Assembly (NCBI GenBank): GCA_964605095.1
Contig: CAZSBS010000083.1
Span: 1-17,360, forward strand
DNA length: 17,360 nucleotides
Direction: 5' to 3'
DNA from: JAUWQU01 sp964605095
GTDB taxonomy: Bacteria; Planctomycetota; Phycisphaerae; SM23-33
Shown piece by piece: positions 1-7,472 of the stretch (position 1 is its first letter; every line of letters begins with the position of its first letter). Made by a program: the position numbers and the translations under genes. The notes under the pieces were generated by a model. The model was not told where the DNA came from. It saw only the letters and a program-made list of their open reading frames with translations, and made no database searches.

Positions 1-1131
1 ATGGAGATCGTCTCGGACCAGCAGCAGCTCGACACGTACATGGCCAAGGCGGTGGACGCCTCGACGGTGGGGCGCGACCACCCGATCCTGGTCGACAAGT
101 TCCTGGACAACGCCACGGAGGTGGACGTCGACTGCATCGCGGACTTCGGCCCGCGCCCGGACGGCCAGCGCGAGAAGAACCCCCGCGCCGTCGTCTGCGG
201 CGTGATGGAGCACATCGAGCAGGCGGGCATCCACTCGGGCGACTCGGCGTGCGCGCTGCCGCCGTTCAGCCTGTCGCCCAAGGTTGTCGGCGAGATCAAG
301 CGACAGACCCGCCTGCTGGCCGAGAGGCTGGGAGTCCGCGGGCTGATGAACATCCAGTTCGCCGTCAAGGACGCCGAGGTGTTCATCCTGGAGGTGAATC
401 CTCGCGCCAGCCGGACCGTGCCGTTCGTGTCCAAGGCTACCGGCGTGCCGTGGGCGAAGCTCGCCGCCAAGATCATGGCCGGGATGAGTATGGACGAACT
501 CGGCGTGACCGAGGCGCCGCGCCCGCGGCAGACCTCGGTAAAAGAGAGCGTCTTCCCGTTCACCAAGTTCCCGGGCGTGGACGTGATACTCGGCCCGGAG
601 ATGCGAAGCACCGGCGAGGTAATGGGCATCGACATGAGCTTCGGGGTGGCGTTCGCCAAGAGCCAGATGGCCTCGGGAATGAAGCTGCCCACCGAGGGCA
701 CGGTGTTCCTGAGCGTCTGCGACGACGACAAGCCCCAGATCGTCGGCATCGGCCAGCAGCTCGCGGCCATGGGCTTCAAGCTTCTGGCCACAAACGGCAC
801 GCACAAGGTTCTCAGCGGCGCCGGCGTCCGTGTGCAGTTGGTGCCCAAGCTGGACGCGGGCAGGCCCAACATCGCCGACATGATTACAAACCGCGAGATT
901 AACCTGCTGATAAACACTCCGACTCGTCGCGGCCCGGCCACCGACGAGGGCAAGATCCGCGCCCTGGCCACCATCCACAACATCGGGCTCATCACCACAA
1001 TGACGGCCGCCCACGCGGCAGTGACCGGCATTGCCGCCCTCCGCGCCGCCGCCGAGCCCGGCCAGCAGGCGGGAACGGCCTACACCGTGCGCCCGATCCA
1101 GGAATACTTCCCGAACTACCGCAAGGGATGA
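1..1131 (+). CDS. carB: Carbamoyl-phosphate synthase large subunit, C-terminal part (truncated by window start)
   Basis: This is the last 376 residues of the large subunit of carbamoyl-phosphate synthase, which makes carbamoyl phosphate from glutamine-derived ammonia, bicarbonate and ATP for pyrimidine and arginine synthesis. The family is about 1070 residues, so roughly the first 700 lie before the window. The first ATG is simply the first codon in view, not the real start. Residues 1-210 are the end of the second ATP-grasp domain, with MEHIEQAGIHSGDS, a RGLMNIQFAV stretch, EVNPRASRTVPFVSKATG and KFPGVD. Residues from about 230 form the allosteric MGS-like domain (LLATNGTHKVL, INTPTRRG), where ornithine and UMP act in the E. 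coli enzyme. Compared with E. coli from memory, about 11 extra residues lie before MEHIEQ (around 50-60). The gene ends in TGA at 1129-1131 and converges on the next gene. Confidence 0.97.
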   Translation: MEIVSDQQQLDTYMAKAVDASTVGRDHPILVDKFLDNATEVDVDCIADFGPRPDGQREKNPRAVVCGVMEHIEQAGIHSGDSACALPPFSLSPKVVGEIKRQTRLLAERLGVRGLMNIQFAVKDAEVFILEVNPRASRTVPFVSKATGVPWAKLAAKIMAGMSMDELGVTEAPRPRQTSVKESVFPFTKFPGVDVILGPEMRSTGEVMGIDMSFGVAFAKSQMASGMKLPTEGTVFLSVCDDDKPQIVGIGQQLAAMGFKLLATNGTHKVLSGAGVRVQLVPKLDAGRPNIADMITNREINLLINTPTRRGPATDEGKIRALATIHNIGLITTMTAAHAAVTGIAALRAAAEPGQQAGTAYTVRPIQEYFPNYRKG

Positions 1132-1136
1132 TCGTG

Positions 1137-1164
1137 GTAGCCGGTGGTCAGTAGCCGGTAGCCG
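1137..1164 (+). repeat. Degenerate heptamer tandem repeat, locus 1
   Basis: Four consecutive seven-base units (GTAGCCG, GTGGTCA, GTAGCCG, GTAGCCG) begin five bases after the carB stop codon. The same unit recurs at 13385-13419. The rest of the carB/haem-protein gap, to 1332, holds only the direct repeat pair listed next and no clear terminator. Confidence 0.75.
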
Positions 1165-1225
1165 GGAGAACCAATGCCGGAACCAGCGTGACGCGGATCA
1201 CGAACGTGGAATCGCTTCTGACTTT

Positions 1226-1289
1226 GAGGCGTGCTTGCTTCAGGTATTGATGCGTCTTCGTTTATGCTGCTGAGGCCTGCTCGCTTCAG
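1226..1289. repeat. Pair of 18-bp imperfect direct repeats
   Basis: Two copies starting GAGGC and ending GCTTCAG lie at 1226-1243 and 1272-1289, with 16 of 18 bases the same and starts 46 bases apart. They lie between the convergent ends of carB and the multidomain haem protein. Function is unknown. Confidence 0.55.
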
Positions 1290-1332
1290 CGCGCATGGCT
1301 TCGGAGAATGGAGCATCTTTCATGGGCGGAGG

Positions 1333-4300
1333 TCAGGATCCCGTTGCCTTCTCGGCCACCACGCGGAAGCCGACGTTGAACACCGGCTGGTAGGGGCGGT
1401 ATGACAGGCGGAACGCGGACGTGCATCGCTTGGGCCTGTCGTACCACGAACCGCCGCGGACGACCTTGGCGCCCCCGGCCGCGGGCTCATCCCGGCCGTC
1501 ATCCGCGACGTAAGGGTACGGGCGGTACGCCGAGCGCGTCCACTCCCACACGTTGCCGTGCATGTCATGCAGGCCCCACGCGTTGGGAAGGTACTTGCCG
1601 ACTTCCGCGGAGATCAGCGACTGGTCGTTGAACCGCGTGTCGCGCGGGATCCAGTCGTCCCAGCGGTTGGGGTTTCCCATCGGCTCGGTAACGGTGTAGG
1701 GGTTCGAGGCGAACTCCGCGAGCTTGATGTCGCCCAGGTTGGCGAATTTCGAGAAGTCGGCTGCGATGTCGCCGAAGCTCATCGGCGTGTCCGACCCAGC
1801 CCGGCAGGCCCATTCCCATTGTGCCTCGGTCGGCAGTGTGAAGCGCAACTGCCCGCCCGAACGCCGCGTCAGCCACCGGCAGAACTCCATTGCCTGCCGC
1901 CAGGACACTCGCACCACGGGCTGACTGGCCCCGTTTGCCTGGTAGCCGGTCACGCCGAACTGATAGCCGTGCTTGATCTCGATCCGGCTGTCGTGCAGCG
2001 GGTCGAAGCATGCGAACTGGGCGTTAGTCGTCTCGAACCGGCCCATCCAGAACGGCTTGTCTATGCGCACGCGAGCAAGCGGGCAGGCGTCGGCGGGGCC
2101 GTTGGGGTCGCCCATGACGAACTGGCCGGCGGGGACCCGCACAAGCTCCAGGGTCACGCCGTCGGCGATATCCACCTTGACGGCAGTCTGGCCGAGTTCG
2201 GCCTGGCGGCGCCGCGCCTCGTCAGGCGCCATCGGCCAGCCGGGGCATGCGAGGCGCTGGGCCGCGACGGCCGGCGCGGCCGGCGGCATGATCGGCTCGA
2301 CGGCTGCCGGTTCCGGGCCGGGAGCCTCCTCGTCCACCTCCAGACCGGCGTAGCGTAGCATCAACTCGCGCCGGCGCTTGGCCTGCTGGTCCGTGCGATT
2401 CTTGCCGACCGCCTCGGCCCACGTGCCGTGGTAAGGGGCGTTGAGGTCGATCCACGTCACCAGCCGGTCCCACGCCTCCTCGTCAAGCTTCACGCCGTGA
2501 TGGCCCTTGCGGAGCATCTGCACCAGTTCCGTGGTGTCGGCGTGGAACTCCATGGGATTGAGCATGTGCATGCCGCTCTCGATGCCAGGCCGTCGCACAT
2601 AGCGGGCCAGTTCCTCATAGGCCACGGAGAAATGCCCGCTGTCGCCGCCACCCTCGCCGGGGTGCTGCGAGACCCACCCCTTCAGCGCGATGCTGCGCAG
2701 GTCCGGCATTGCCTCCGGGCGGAACCGCTCGCCGGCCTCCGGCCGGTGGCAGCCGGCGCAGTAGCGATCCAGCACCGGCTGGACCTCGCGGGCAAACGCG
2801 AACCCCCGCGTCGGGCCTCGCCATGACTGGATGTCGGACGGCTCGCGCCGCAACGCCAGGGCGTTGCTTAGCGAGGCGGCATCGCGGCTCCGCTCGTGGC
2901 AGCCGACGCACGAGACCATCTCGCCCGGCATGCCAACGAACCAGCTCCGCATGACCTGCATCGTCTTGCCGGTTTCGTCCAGCGGCTGAATCGAGATCGG
3001 CGTGTTGGCCGGCACGCGGAACAGGGCCGAGCCGTCCGGCTCGACCGGCACGGTGCCCAGGACGCGCTTGACGTCCCATGGCCCATCGGCCCCGACGACG
3101 CCCAGCAGGCCCCCAACGCCGTGGTAGCTGAAACTGTACGTCAGCAGCCGGAGCTTCTTGACCTCACCGCGCGGAATGTTCCGCAACCCGCCACCCTGGT
3201 AGATGTCGGCCAGGTATACCACCGAGTCCTTGCGGGCCGTGTCCACCTTGGAGGCGATCACCGGCGGGCACGGTGTGGCCTTGAGCGGAATCGGTTCGAG
3301 GATGGCCTTGCCCGGCTCGCCTGCCAGCAGCACGAAGTTGTCGAACGTGTCGACCAGGTAAAGCCCCCAGGGCGACGATGGCGTCAGCATGGCTGTAGCC
3401 AGCAGGAAGTCCTCGCTCAGCGGCCAGGGGTGCAGGAATTTCGGCCAGGATGAGTTGACGAGCTGGTCGCGGACCACCGGATTGACCGGCTTGCCGCAGT
3501 CGCCGATTCGCTGGACGGCCCCGTCGGCCTCCTGGCCGCCGACGGCGGGGTCGAAGATCAGCAACTCGCCCATCCTCGCCGTGCCGTGATGACCGGTGAC
3601 GATGCCGGCGATCTTCGTGGGATGGCCCGGAACGGGGCGGGCGTAGAACACGCTGTTGGGCCAGTACGAGTTACTTCCGTACAGTGCCATCTGGCCCGTG
3701 CCGTCGGGGTTCATCTGGAAGAGGATCCGCGAGTTCGAGTGCGGCAGTCCCGAGTATTCCCACCGCAGGTACATCACGTGCCCGTCCGGCAGCACAGTCG
3801 GGCACCAGTCGTGGTCCTGGTCGAACGTCAGCCGGCGGATGTTGCCCGACCGGGTCTCCAGCAGGTACAGGTTCGTCACCTTGCTCGAGCCGCGGACGCA
3901 AGGCACGCCGATCATCGGCGCCGTCGACGTGAACAGTATGTTGCCGTCCGGCAGGTAGCACGCGTCGTAGTTCTCCACGTCGCGGTCGCCGATCAGGGGC
4001 AGCTTTCGCGGCTGGCCGCCCGCGACGGCCAACTCGAACACGCTCCAGACTCCGTTGGCGTCCGGCGAACTGAAGAGCACCCGTGAGCCGTCGAAGTGCA
4101 GGTCCACGTCGCCGATGAACCGCCCGCCGTCGGGGCGAAAGAGCGTCGTGAACTTCCCGCCGTGCCGCCAGTTGGTCATCACGGCCAGGTCGTTGTCGTA
4201 GCCCGTCTTGCCAAGGCACGAGTTGCTCTGCCAGTTGGCGGGCAGGCCCAGGTTCCCATCGCCGCGCCGCACGACGAGGATCTTCTCGAAGTCCAGCAGG

Positions 4301-5190
4301 GGATTTGAAAGCGCCAGCTCCCGCACGGCCCGCATGGCGTCGAGGTAAAGTGAGTGCGTCTTGAGGTCGTCCGCCACGGCATCCAGGGTGGCCAAGGCCT
4401 TGGCGATCCGCTTGGCCGAAGCGTCGAACGCGGCCGTGCTCACACCTTGCCCGCGAAGCTTCGCCGCCAGCATCCGCCCGCGCGCCAGTGCTGTTTCGAC
4501 GGCTCCTACGTAGCGGTCACGGGCGACGTTGCCCGGCCCGGCCTTGACGGGGCGCCGCGGGCCCGGCGAGTAGGGACTTGTGCTGGACTGGTCGGCCGGT
4601 TTGTGCAGGGCAAGGTTCTTCTGCGGTTCGATGGTCCCGTAGACTTCCACCTCGTCCAGGTGCAGCCAAGTCCGCTCAGGAAGTTGAATGCGGACATACC
4701 GGGCCTTTTCGCCCTGGGCGCTCACGTTGAGCGGCTTGTTGTCCGTATGGCCGCGAAAGACAGTGCCGTCGTGCTTGTAGACCGTCCGCCATGACTTGCC
4801 GTCGTCGCTGAGCAGCATGTGCAGCCTCGCCGCCCGCTCACTGACCTCGCAACGGTTATAGACCAGAACGTGATCCAGCTCGAAGACCGCCTGGAGGTCA
4901 ACCTGCCACCACGGTTTGTCATCTTCGTTGGTGTGGAAACCGAAGGCGCCGTTCTTGATCGCGTCGCATCCGCCGGCGGCGTCGTCCTTAGTCAGCACAA
5001 CGCTGGGCGCGGCCTTCGCCGCGCCGCCTACCGAGTGCAGGAGTTGATGTTGCCAGTCCTGCTCAAGCTGCGTGGCAAACGGCGCAGCCGGCGCCGGTGC
5101 TGCCGCCATGGCCAGGCTGCACATCGTTACCATCGCCGCCAGAGCGGCGATGATGCCCGTCTGGACGGTCCGCAGTCCTTCACTTCTCAT
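1333..5190 (-). CDS. Secreted discoidin / HzsA-like propeller / di-haem / FGE-domain protein
   Basis: A 1285-residue exported protein. An N-terminal signal peptide (hydrophobic, about 10-30, ending near AMA-AA) is followed by a discoidin (F5/8 type C) domain at about 50-190. A helical linker spans 220-300. A beta-propeller at about 300-750 has repeated DG-bearing blades (LPDGNILFTST, LPDGHVMYLRWEYS, MNPDGTGQ) resembling the hydrazine synthase alpha-subunit family. Two CxxCH haem-c sites are at about 761-765 (CVGCH) and 811-815 (CAGCH). A proline-rich linker then leads to an FGE/SUMF1 domain at 1005-1280 (PAGQFVMGD, LPTEAQWEWACRAG, HGNVWEWT, VRGGSW). FGE enzymes use two cysteines in this last region. 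Here the first is aspartate and only the second remains, so formylglycine formation is unlikely. ATG at 5190 is preferred over the TTG one codon earlier because GGAG lies six bases before it. Likely a periplasmic or surface binding/redox protein; substrate unknown. It is not evidence for anammox. Confidence 0.88.
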   Translation of the reverse strand: MRSEGLRTVQTGIIAALAAMVTMCSLAMAAAPAPAAPFATQLEQDWQHQLLHSVGGAAKAAPSVVLTKDDAAGGCDAIKNGAFGFHTNEDDKPWWQVDLQAVFELDHVLVYNRCEVSERAARLHMLLSDDGKSWRTVYKHDGTVFRGHTDNKPLNVSAQGEKARYVRIQLPERTWLHLDEVEVYGTIEPQKNLALHKPADQSSTSPYSPGPRRPVKAGPGNVARDRYVGAVETALARGRMLAAKLRGQGVSTAAFDASAKRIAKALATLDAVADDLKTHSLYLDAMRAVRELALSNPLLDFEKILVVRRGDGNLGLPANWQSNSCLGKTGYDNDLAVMTNWRHGGKFTTLFRPDGGRFIGDVDLHFDGSRVLFSSPDANGVWSVFELAVAGGQPRKLPLIGDRDVENYDACYLPDGNILFTSTAPMIGVPCVRGSSKVTNLYLLETRSGNIRRLTFDQDHDWCPTVLPDGHVMYLRWEYSGLPHSNSRILFQMNPDGTGQMALYGSNSYWPNSVFYARPVPGHPTKIAGIVTGHHGTARMGELLIFDPAVGGQEADGAVQRIGDCGKPVNPVVRDQLVNSSWPKFLHPWPLSEDFLLATAMLTPSSPWGLYLVDTFDNFVLLAGEPGKAILEPIPLKATPCPPVIASKVDTARKDSVVYLADIYQGGGLRNIPRGEVKKLRLLTYSFSYHGVGGLLGVVGADGPWDVKRVLGTVPVEPDGSALFRVPANTPISIQPLDETGKTMQVMRSWFVGMPGEMVSCVGCHERSRDAASLSNALALRREPSDIQSWRGPTRGFAFAREVQPVLDRYCAGCHRPEAGERFRPEAMPDLRSIALKGWVSQHPGEGGGDSGHFSVAYEELARYVRRPGIESGMHMLNPMEFHADTTELVQMLRKGHHGVKLDEEAWDRLVTWIDLNAPYHGTWAEAVGKNRTDQQAKRRRELMLRYAGLEVDEEAPGPEPAAVEPIMPPAAPAVAAQRLACPGWPMAPDEARRRQAELGQTAVKVDIADGVTLELVRVPAGQFVMGDPNGPADACPLARVRIDKPFWMGRFETTNAQFACFDPLHDSRIEIKHGYQFGVTGYQANGASQPVVRVSWRQAMEFCRWLTRRSGGQLRFTLPTEAQWEWACRAGSDTPMSFGDIAADFSKFANLGDIKLAEFASNPYTVTEPMGNPNRWDDWIPRDTRFNDQSLISAEVGKYLPNAWGLHDMHGNVWEWTRSAYRPYPYVADDGRDEPAAGGAKVVRGGSWYDRPKRCTSAFRLSYRPYQPVFNVGFRVVAEKATGS

Positions 5191-5367
5191 CAAAGTCTCC
5201 CGACATTCCGAGCCGTCGGTATCGTGCCGTCCGGCGTGGGGTGGATTTCACATATCTGATCTGTACGCGTTTCACACCATGGAGCGGGGCATTCGCGCCG
5301 CGCTCGACAGTTCTTCAAACCCTCTCACTACGGCTAAGGGACGGCCGGGCTTACGCAGAATTCGCCG

Positions 5368-5402
5368 GCTGGGAGCCGGGAGGCGGGAGCTCGTAGCCGG
5401 TT
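5368..5402 (-). repeat. Degenerate heptamer tandem repeat, locus 2
   Basis: On the plus strand there are five consecutive heptamers: GCTGGGA, GCCGGGA, GGCGGGA, GCTCGTA, GCCGGTT. They end 11 bases before the stop codon of the small gene at 5414-5638, in the gap upstream of the haem-protein gene. I saw no convincing sigma-70 promoter elsewhere in this 220-base gap. Confidence 0.65.
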
Positions 5403-5413
5403 TAGTCGCGGCA

Positions 5414-5638
5414 TCAGGCGCAACGGGTGAGGGGGTCATCAATGTGGAGGCAGGCCGCGAGGGTCACGTGGCGGAGCTTGTCGACGGGGATCTCAGCCAG
5501 GAATTCTTCGGTGAAGTCCAGAGGGAAACGCATCCTCAACGACTCGAGCAGGGCCGTGAGCTCCTGGCGGCCCATCGCAGCCAGGCTTGTGATAAGTTTG
5601 TTCAGTTCCTCGTCCGTCACGGCGTGTATACTCAACAT
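5414..5638 (-). CDS. Small helical protein of unknown function (74 aa)
   Basis: A 74-residue reading frame that looks like a real protein rather than a shadow. It is acidic and leucine-rich, with predicted helices (TDEELNKLITSLAAMG, ELTALLESLRMRF), a central FPLDFTEEFLAEIPVDKLRHV segment and a short C-terminal tail. I have a general impression of similar short LDFT-EEFL / LRH proteins in planctomycete genomes but cannot name a family. No signal peptide, membrane segment or cysteine pair is present; there are two single cysteines. The frame can be extended to a TTG at 5677, but that extension lies inside a heptamer repeat, so ATG at 5638 is chosen. Neither start has a clear Shine-Dalgarno sequence. 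It lies upstream of, and on the same strand as, the haem protein but 223 bases away, so a shared transcript is possible and unproven. Confidence 0.55.
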   Translation of the reverse strand: MLSIHAVTDEELNKLITSLAAMGRQELTALLESLRMRFPLDFTEEFLAEIPVDKLRHVTLAACLHIDDPLTRCA

Positions 5639-5661
5639 CAATTGGGCCGGCTTGTAAGTCG

Positions 5662-5689
5662 CCGGGCCGACTACCAACTGCCGACTGCC
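5662..5689 (-). repeat. Degenerate heptamer tandem repeat, locus 3
   Basis: Read on the minus strand, four heptamers follow each other: GGCAGTC, GGCAGTT, GGTAGTC, GGCCCGG. It lies just upstream of the small gene and overlaps its possible TTG start extension. Confidence 0.65.
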
Positions 5690-5895
5690 AAAGAAATCCC
5701 GGCTGGCGTCCTACTACGTATCGACGGGCGGCAAGGGTGAATTAAATGCTTTTGTCGGATCCGTCGAAATGCCATGCGGTTGCGTATGATACCGAGGGCT
5801 CGAAACGGCCGGGCTGGCGCGCCGCGGCACGCGAATTGTGCGTGGTCACTGGTGTGTAGAACCGGTGGAAAACCGGCTGGCTGCTGGTGTAAGAT

Positions 5896-5943
5896 ACTTA
5901 CTAGATGTAAGTTATGAACATATTCATTATATCTTCATATGTT
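5896..5943 (+). promoter_or_regulatory. Two AT-rich palindromes upstream of queA (candidate operator/promoter region)
   Basis: ACTTAC (5896-5901) pairs with GTAAGT (5907-5912) across a five-base loop. AACATAT (5917-5923) pairs with ATATGTT (5937-5943) across 13 bases. This AT-rich island stands out in a roughly 65% GC region about 60-100 bases before the queA start. That suits a promoter or operator, but no clean -35/-10 pair was identified. Confidence 0.4.
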
Positions 5944-5999
5944 AGTATGTTGCAAAAGCATGCGTTATGTCCCTTTGAGAGAATCGCCCCAACAGCCTG

Positions 6000-7217
6000 A
6001 TGGAACCTCTGGCCAGTGATTTCGATTACCCGCTCGACCCTGCTCTTATCGCCCAGCAGCCGCTGGCGCGACGCGATGAGTCCCAACTGATGGTGCTGAG
6101 CCGCCGGACAGGCCAAACCGAGCTTCGCGTTTTTGCCGACCTGCCCTCGTTGCTTCGGCCGGGGGACCTGCTGGTGGTCAACAACACGCGAGTGATTCCC
6201 GCGCGGTTCTTCTGCCGGCGCTGCTCCGGCGGGCGGATCGAGGGCCTTTTCTTGCGCGAGCAAATGACCCGCGGGGATCAAGCGCAGGGGCAGTGGCTGG
6301 TGCTTCTGAAGGGCGCCAACCGCTGCCGTATCGGCGAGCGACTGGAACTCATCGGCGGCGGGGCGGTCGAACTGGAACTGCTGGCCAACCAGGGCCAGGG
6401 GCAATGGCTGGTTTCGTCGCACCCGTCAGCCTCGGCGGCAGAGGTGCTCGCCAAGGCCGGGCACACGCCTCTGCCGCCGTACATTCGCCGACTCACCGGG
6501 GCGGGTCCCGGCGAGAAGGGGGCTGTCGTTCATGAGTTTCCGGCCAGTCCGCGCGCTCTCGAAAAAGGGGACAGGCACCGCCAAACAGCAGCGGAGCCAG
6601 TCCCCATTTTCGAGCTGGCCCCGATGGGCGACGCGCAGCAAGCCGACGCCGACCGGGACCGCTATCAGACCGTCTACGCCGCCGCCGACGGCGCCGTGGC
6701 CGCACCGACGGCAGGCCTGCACTTCACGCCGGATCTTATCGCGGCCTTGACGGCCGGCGGCGTCGAAACCGCGGCCGTGACGCTGCATGTGGGGCTCGGC
6801 ACGTTCGCGCCGGTGAAGGTCGAGAACCTCGCCGAGCACCGCATGCACAGCGAGTGGTACGAAATGCCCGCCGCGACGGCCTCGGCACTGAACGCCGCCC
6901 GCCAAGCCCACCGCCGCATCATCGCCGTCGGCACAACCAGCGTTCGCGTGCTGGAGTCCGTCGTCTCGCCTGCCGGCCTGTTCGAGCCCGCCAGCGGATG
7001 GACCGATATCTTCATCCGCCCCCCGGCCAATTTCCCGGCTACCGACGCGATGATCACCAATTTCCACCTGCCCCGAAGCACGCTGCTGATGCTCGTATCC
7101 GCCTTCTGCTGTCCCGGCAAGACTGACGGCATCGACATGATCCGCGCCGTTTACGCCCGCGCCGCGGCTGAGAAGTTCCGCTTCTTTTCCTACGGCGACG
7201 CGATGCTGATCGAGTGA
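6000..7217 (+). CDS. queA: S-adenosylmethionine:tRNA ribosyltransferase-isomerase, with internal insertion
   Basis: QueA transfers and isomerises the ribosyl part of S-adenosylmethionine onto 7-aminomethyl-deazaguanine in tRNA, making epoxyqueuosine. Family motifs are clear: GDLLVVNNTRVIPARF (55-70), AGHTPLPPYI (153-162), RYQTVYA (221-227), VAAPTAGLHF (233-242), TLHVGLGTFAPVKVE, HRMHSEWYE, IAVGTTSVRVLES, MITNFHLPRSTLLMLV and FFSYGDAM near the end. The protein is 405 residues against about 350 usual. The surplus sits between PPYIRR (159-164) and DADRDRYQTVY (216-226), about 50 residues, where E. coli QueA has only a few. Residues 187-205 of it are encoded by a 57-bp palindrome. The start at ATG 6000 gives the expected N-terminus, though no Shine-Dalgarno is close. 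The TGA stop is inside the left arm of a large inverted repeat. Confidence 0.95.
   Translation: MEPLASDFDYPLDPALIAQQPLARRDESQLMVLSRRTGQTELRVFADLPSLLRPGDLLVVNNTRVIPARFFCRRCSGGRIEGLFLREQMTRGDQAQGQWLVLLKGANRCRIGERLELIGGGAVELELLANQGQGQWLVSSHPSASAAEVLAKAGHTPLPPYIRRLTGAGPGEKGAVVHEFPASPRALEKGDRHRQTAAEPVPIFELAPMGDAQQADADRDRYQTVYAAADGAVAAPTAGLHFTPDLIAALTAGGVETAAVTLHVGLGTFAPVKVENLAEHRMHSEWYEMPAATASALNAARQAHRRIIAVGTTSVRVLESVVSPAGLFEPASGWTDIFIRPPANFPATDAMITNFHLPRSTLLMLVSAFCCPGKTDGIDMIRAVYARAAAEKFRFFSYGDAMLIE
6558..6614 (+). repeat. REP-like palindrome inserted in frame in queA
   Basis: The arms 6558-6579 and 6593-6614 are reverse complements at 19 of 22 positions. The stem extends inward two more pairs to a nine-base loop. 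All three mismatches are A opposite A (6566/6606, 6573/6599, 6577/6595). The arms carry GGGGACAGGC and its partner GCCAGTCCCC, the kind of sequence seen in REP elements of RAYT transposases (recollection). It is exactly 19 codons long and begins on a codon boundary, so queA stays open. Confidence 0.85.
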
Positions 7218-7472
7218 AGAAGAAAGAAGAAAAAGAAGCGTTTCACGCAGAGGTCGCAGAGGACGCTGAGGGGAAAAGAAGAAGAAACAGCCTTTTCACG
7301 CAATTGCACACGAACCTTAGGTTCAACCGAAAGCATGAAGAAACTGCTTCGCTTCCCAGGGATTGCTATCCCCGGGCTTCTGCTGCTTCCTTTCCTACGA
7401 CATACGGCTTTCTTATCTCTTCTCTGCGTCCTTTGCGACCTCTGCGTGAAACGCTTCTTCTTCTTCTTTCAC
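7214..7472. repeat. Large inverted repeat between convergent queA and yhaM
   Basis: The core arms 7238-7266 and 7426-7454 are reverse complements at 28 of 29 bases. Each contains GCGTTTCACGCAGAGGTCGC. Outside them both arms continue as GAAG-rich purine tracts out to GTGAA at each end (7214 and 7472). The TGA in the left GTGAA is the queA stop, and the TGA in the right one is the yhaM stop. The 160-base interior has a short stem at about 7355-7378 and no gene. It may act as a bidirectional terminator, and it resembles CGCAGAG-type dispersed repeats I recall from other bacteria. Confidence 0.85.

Larger units (their letters stand above)
5639..5999. other. Intergenic region upstream of queA and the small protein gene
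   Basis: A divergent gap of about 360 bases. It holds a heptamer repeat (5662-5689), a small stem at 5862-5876 (CCGGT / ACCGG, five-base loop), and an AT-rich segment from about 5890 to 5960 with two palindromes described separately. I see no open reading frame with coding character and no RNA gene. Confidence 0.6.

Noticed and set aside
1558..2358. Plus-strand 266-codon open frame
   Set aside because: Antisense to the FGE domain of the multidomain protein; no motif of its own.
1333..5190. Evidence for anammox metabolism from the HzsA-like region
   Set aside because: The propeller resembles hydrazine synthase alpha, but the domain is fused to unrelated domains and no other hzs or hdh gene is in view. 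Such relatives occur outside anammox bacteria.
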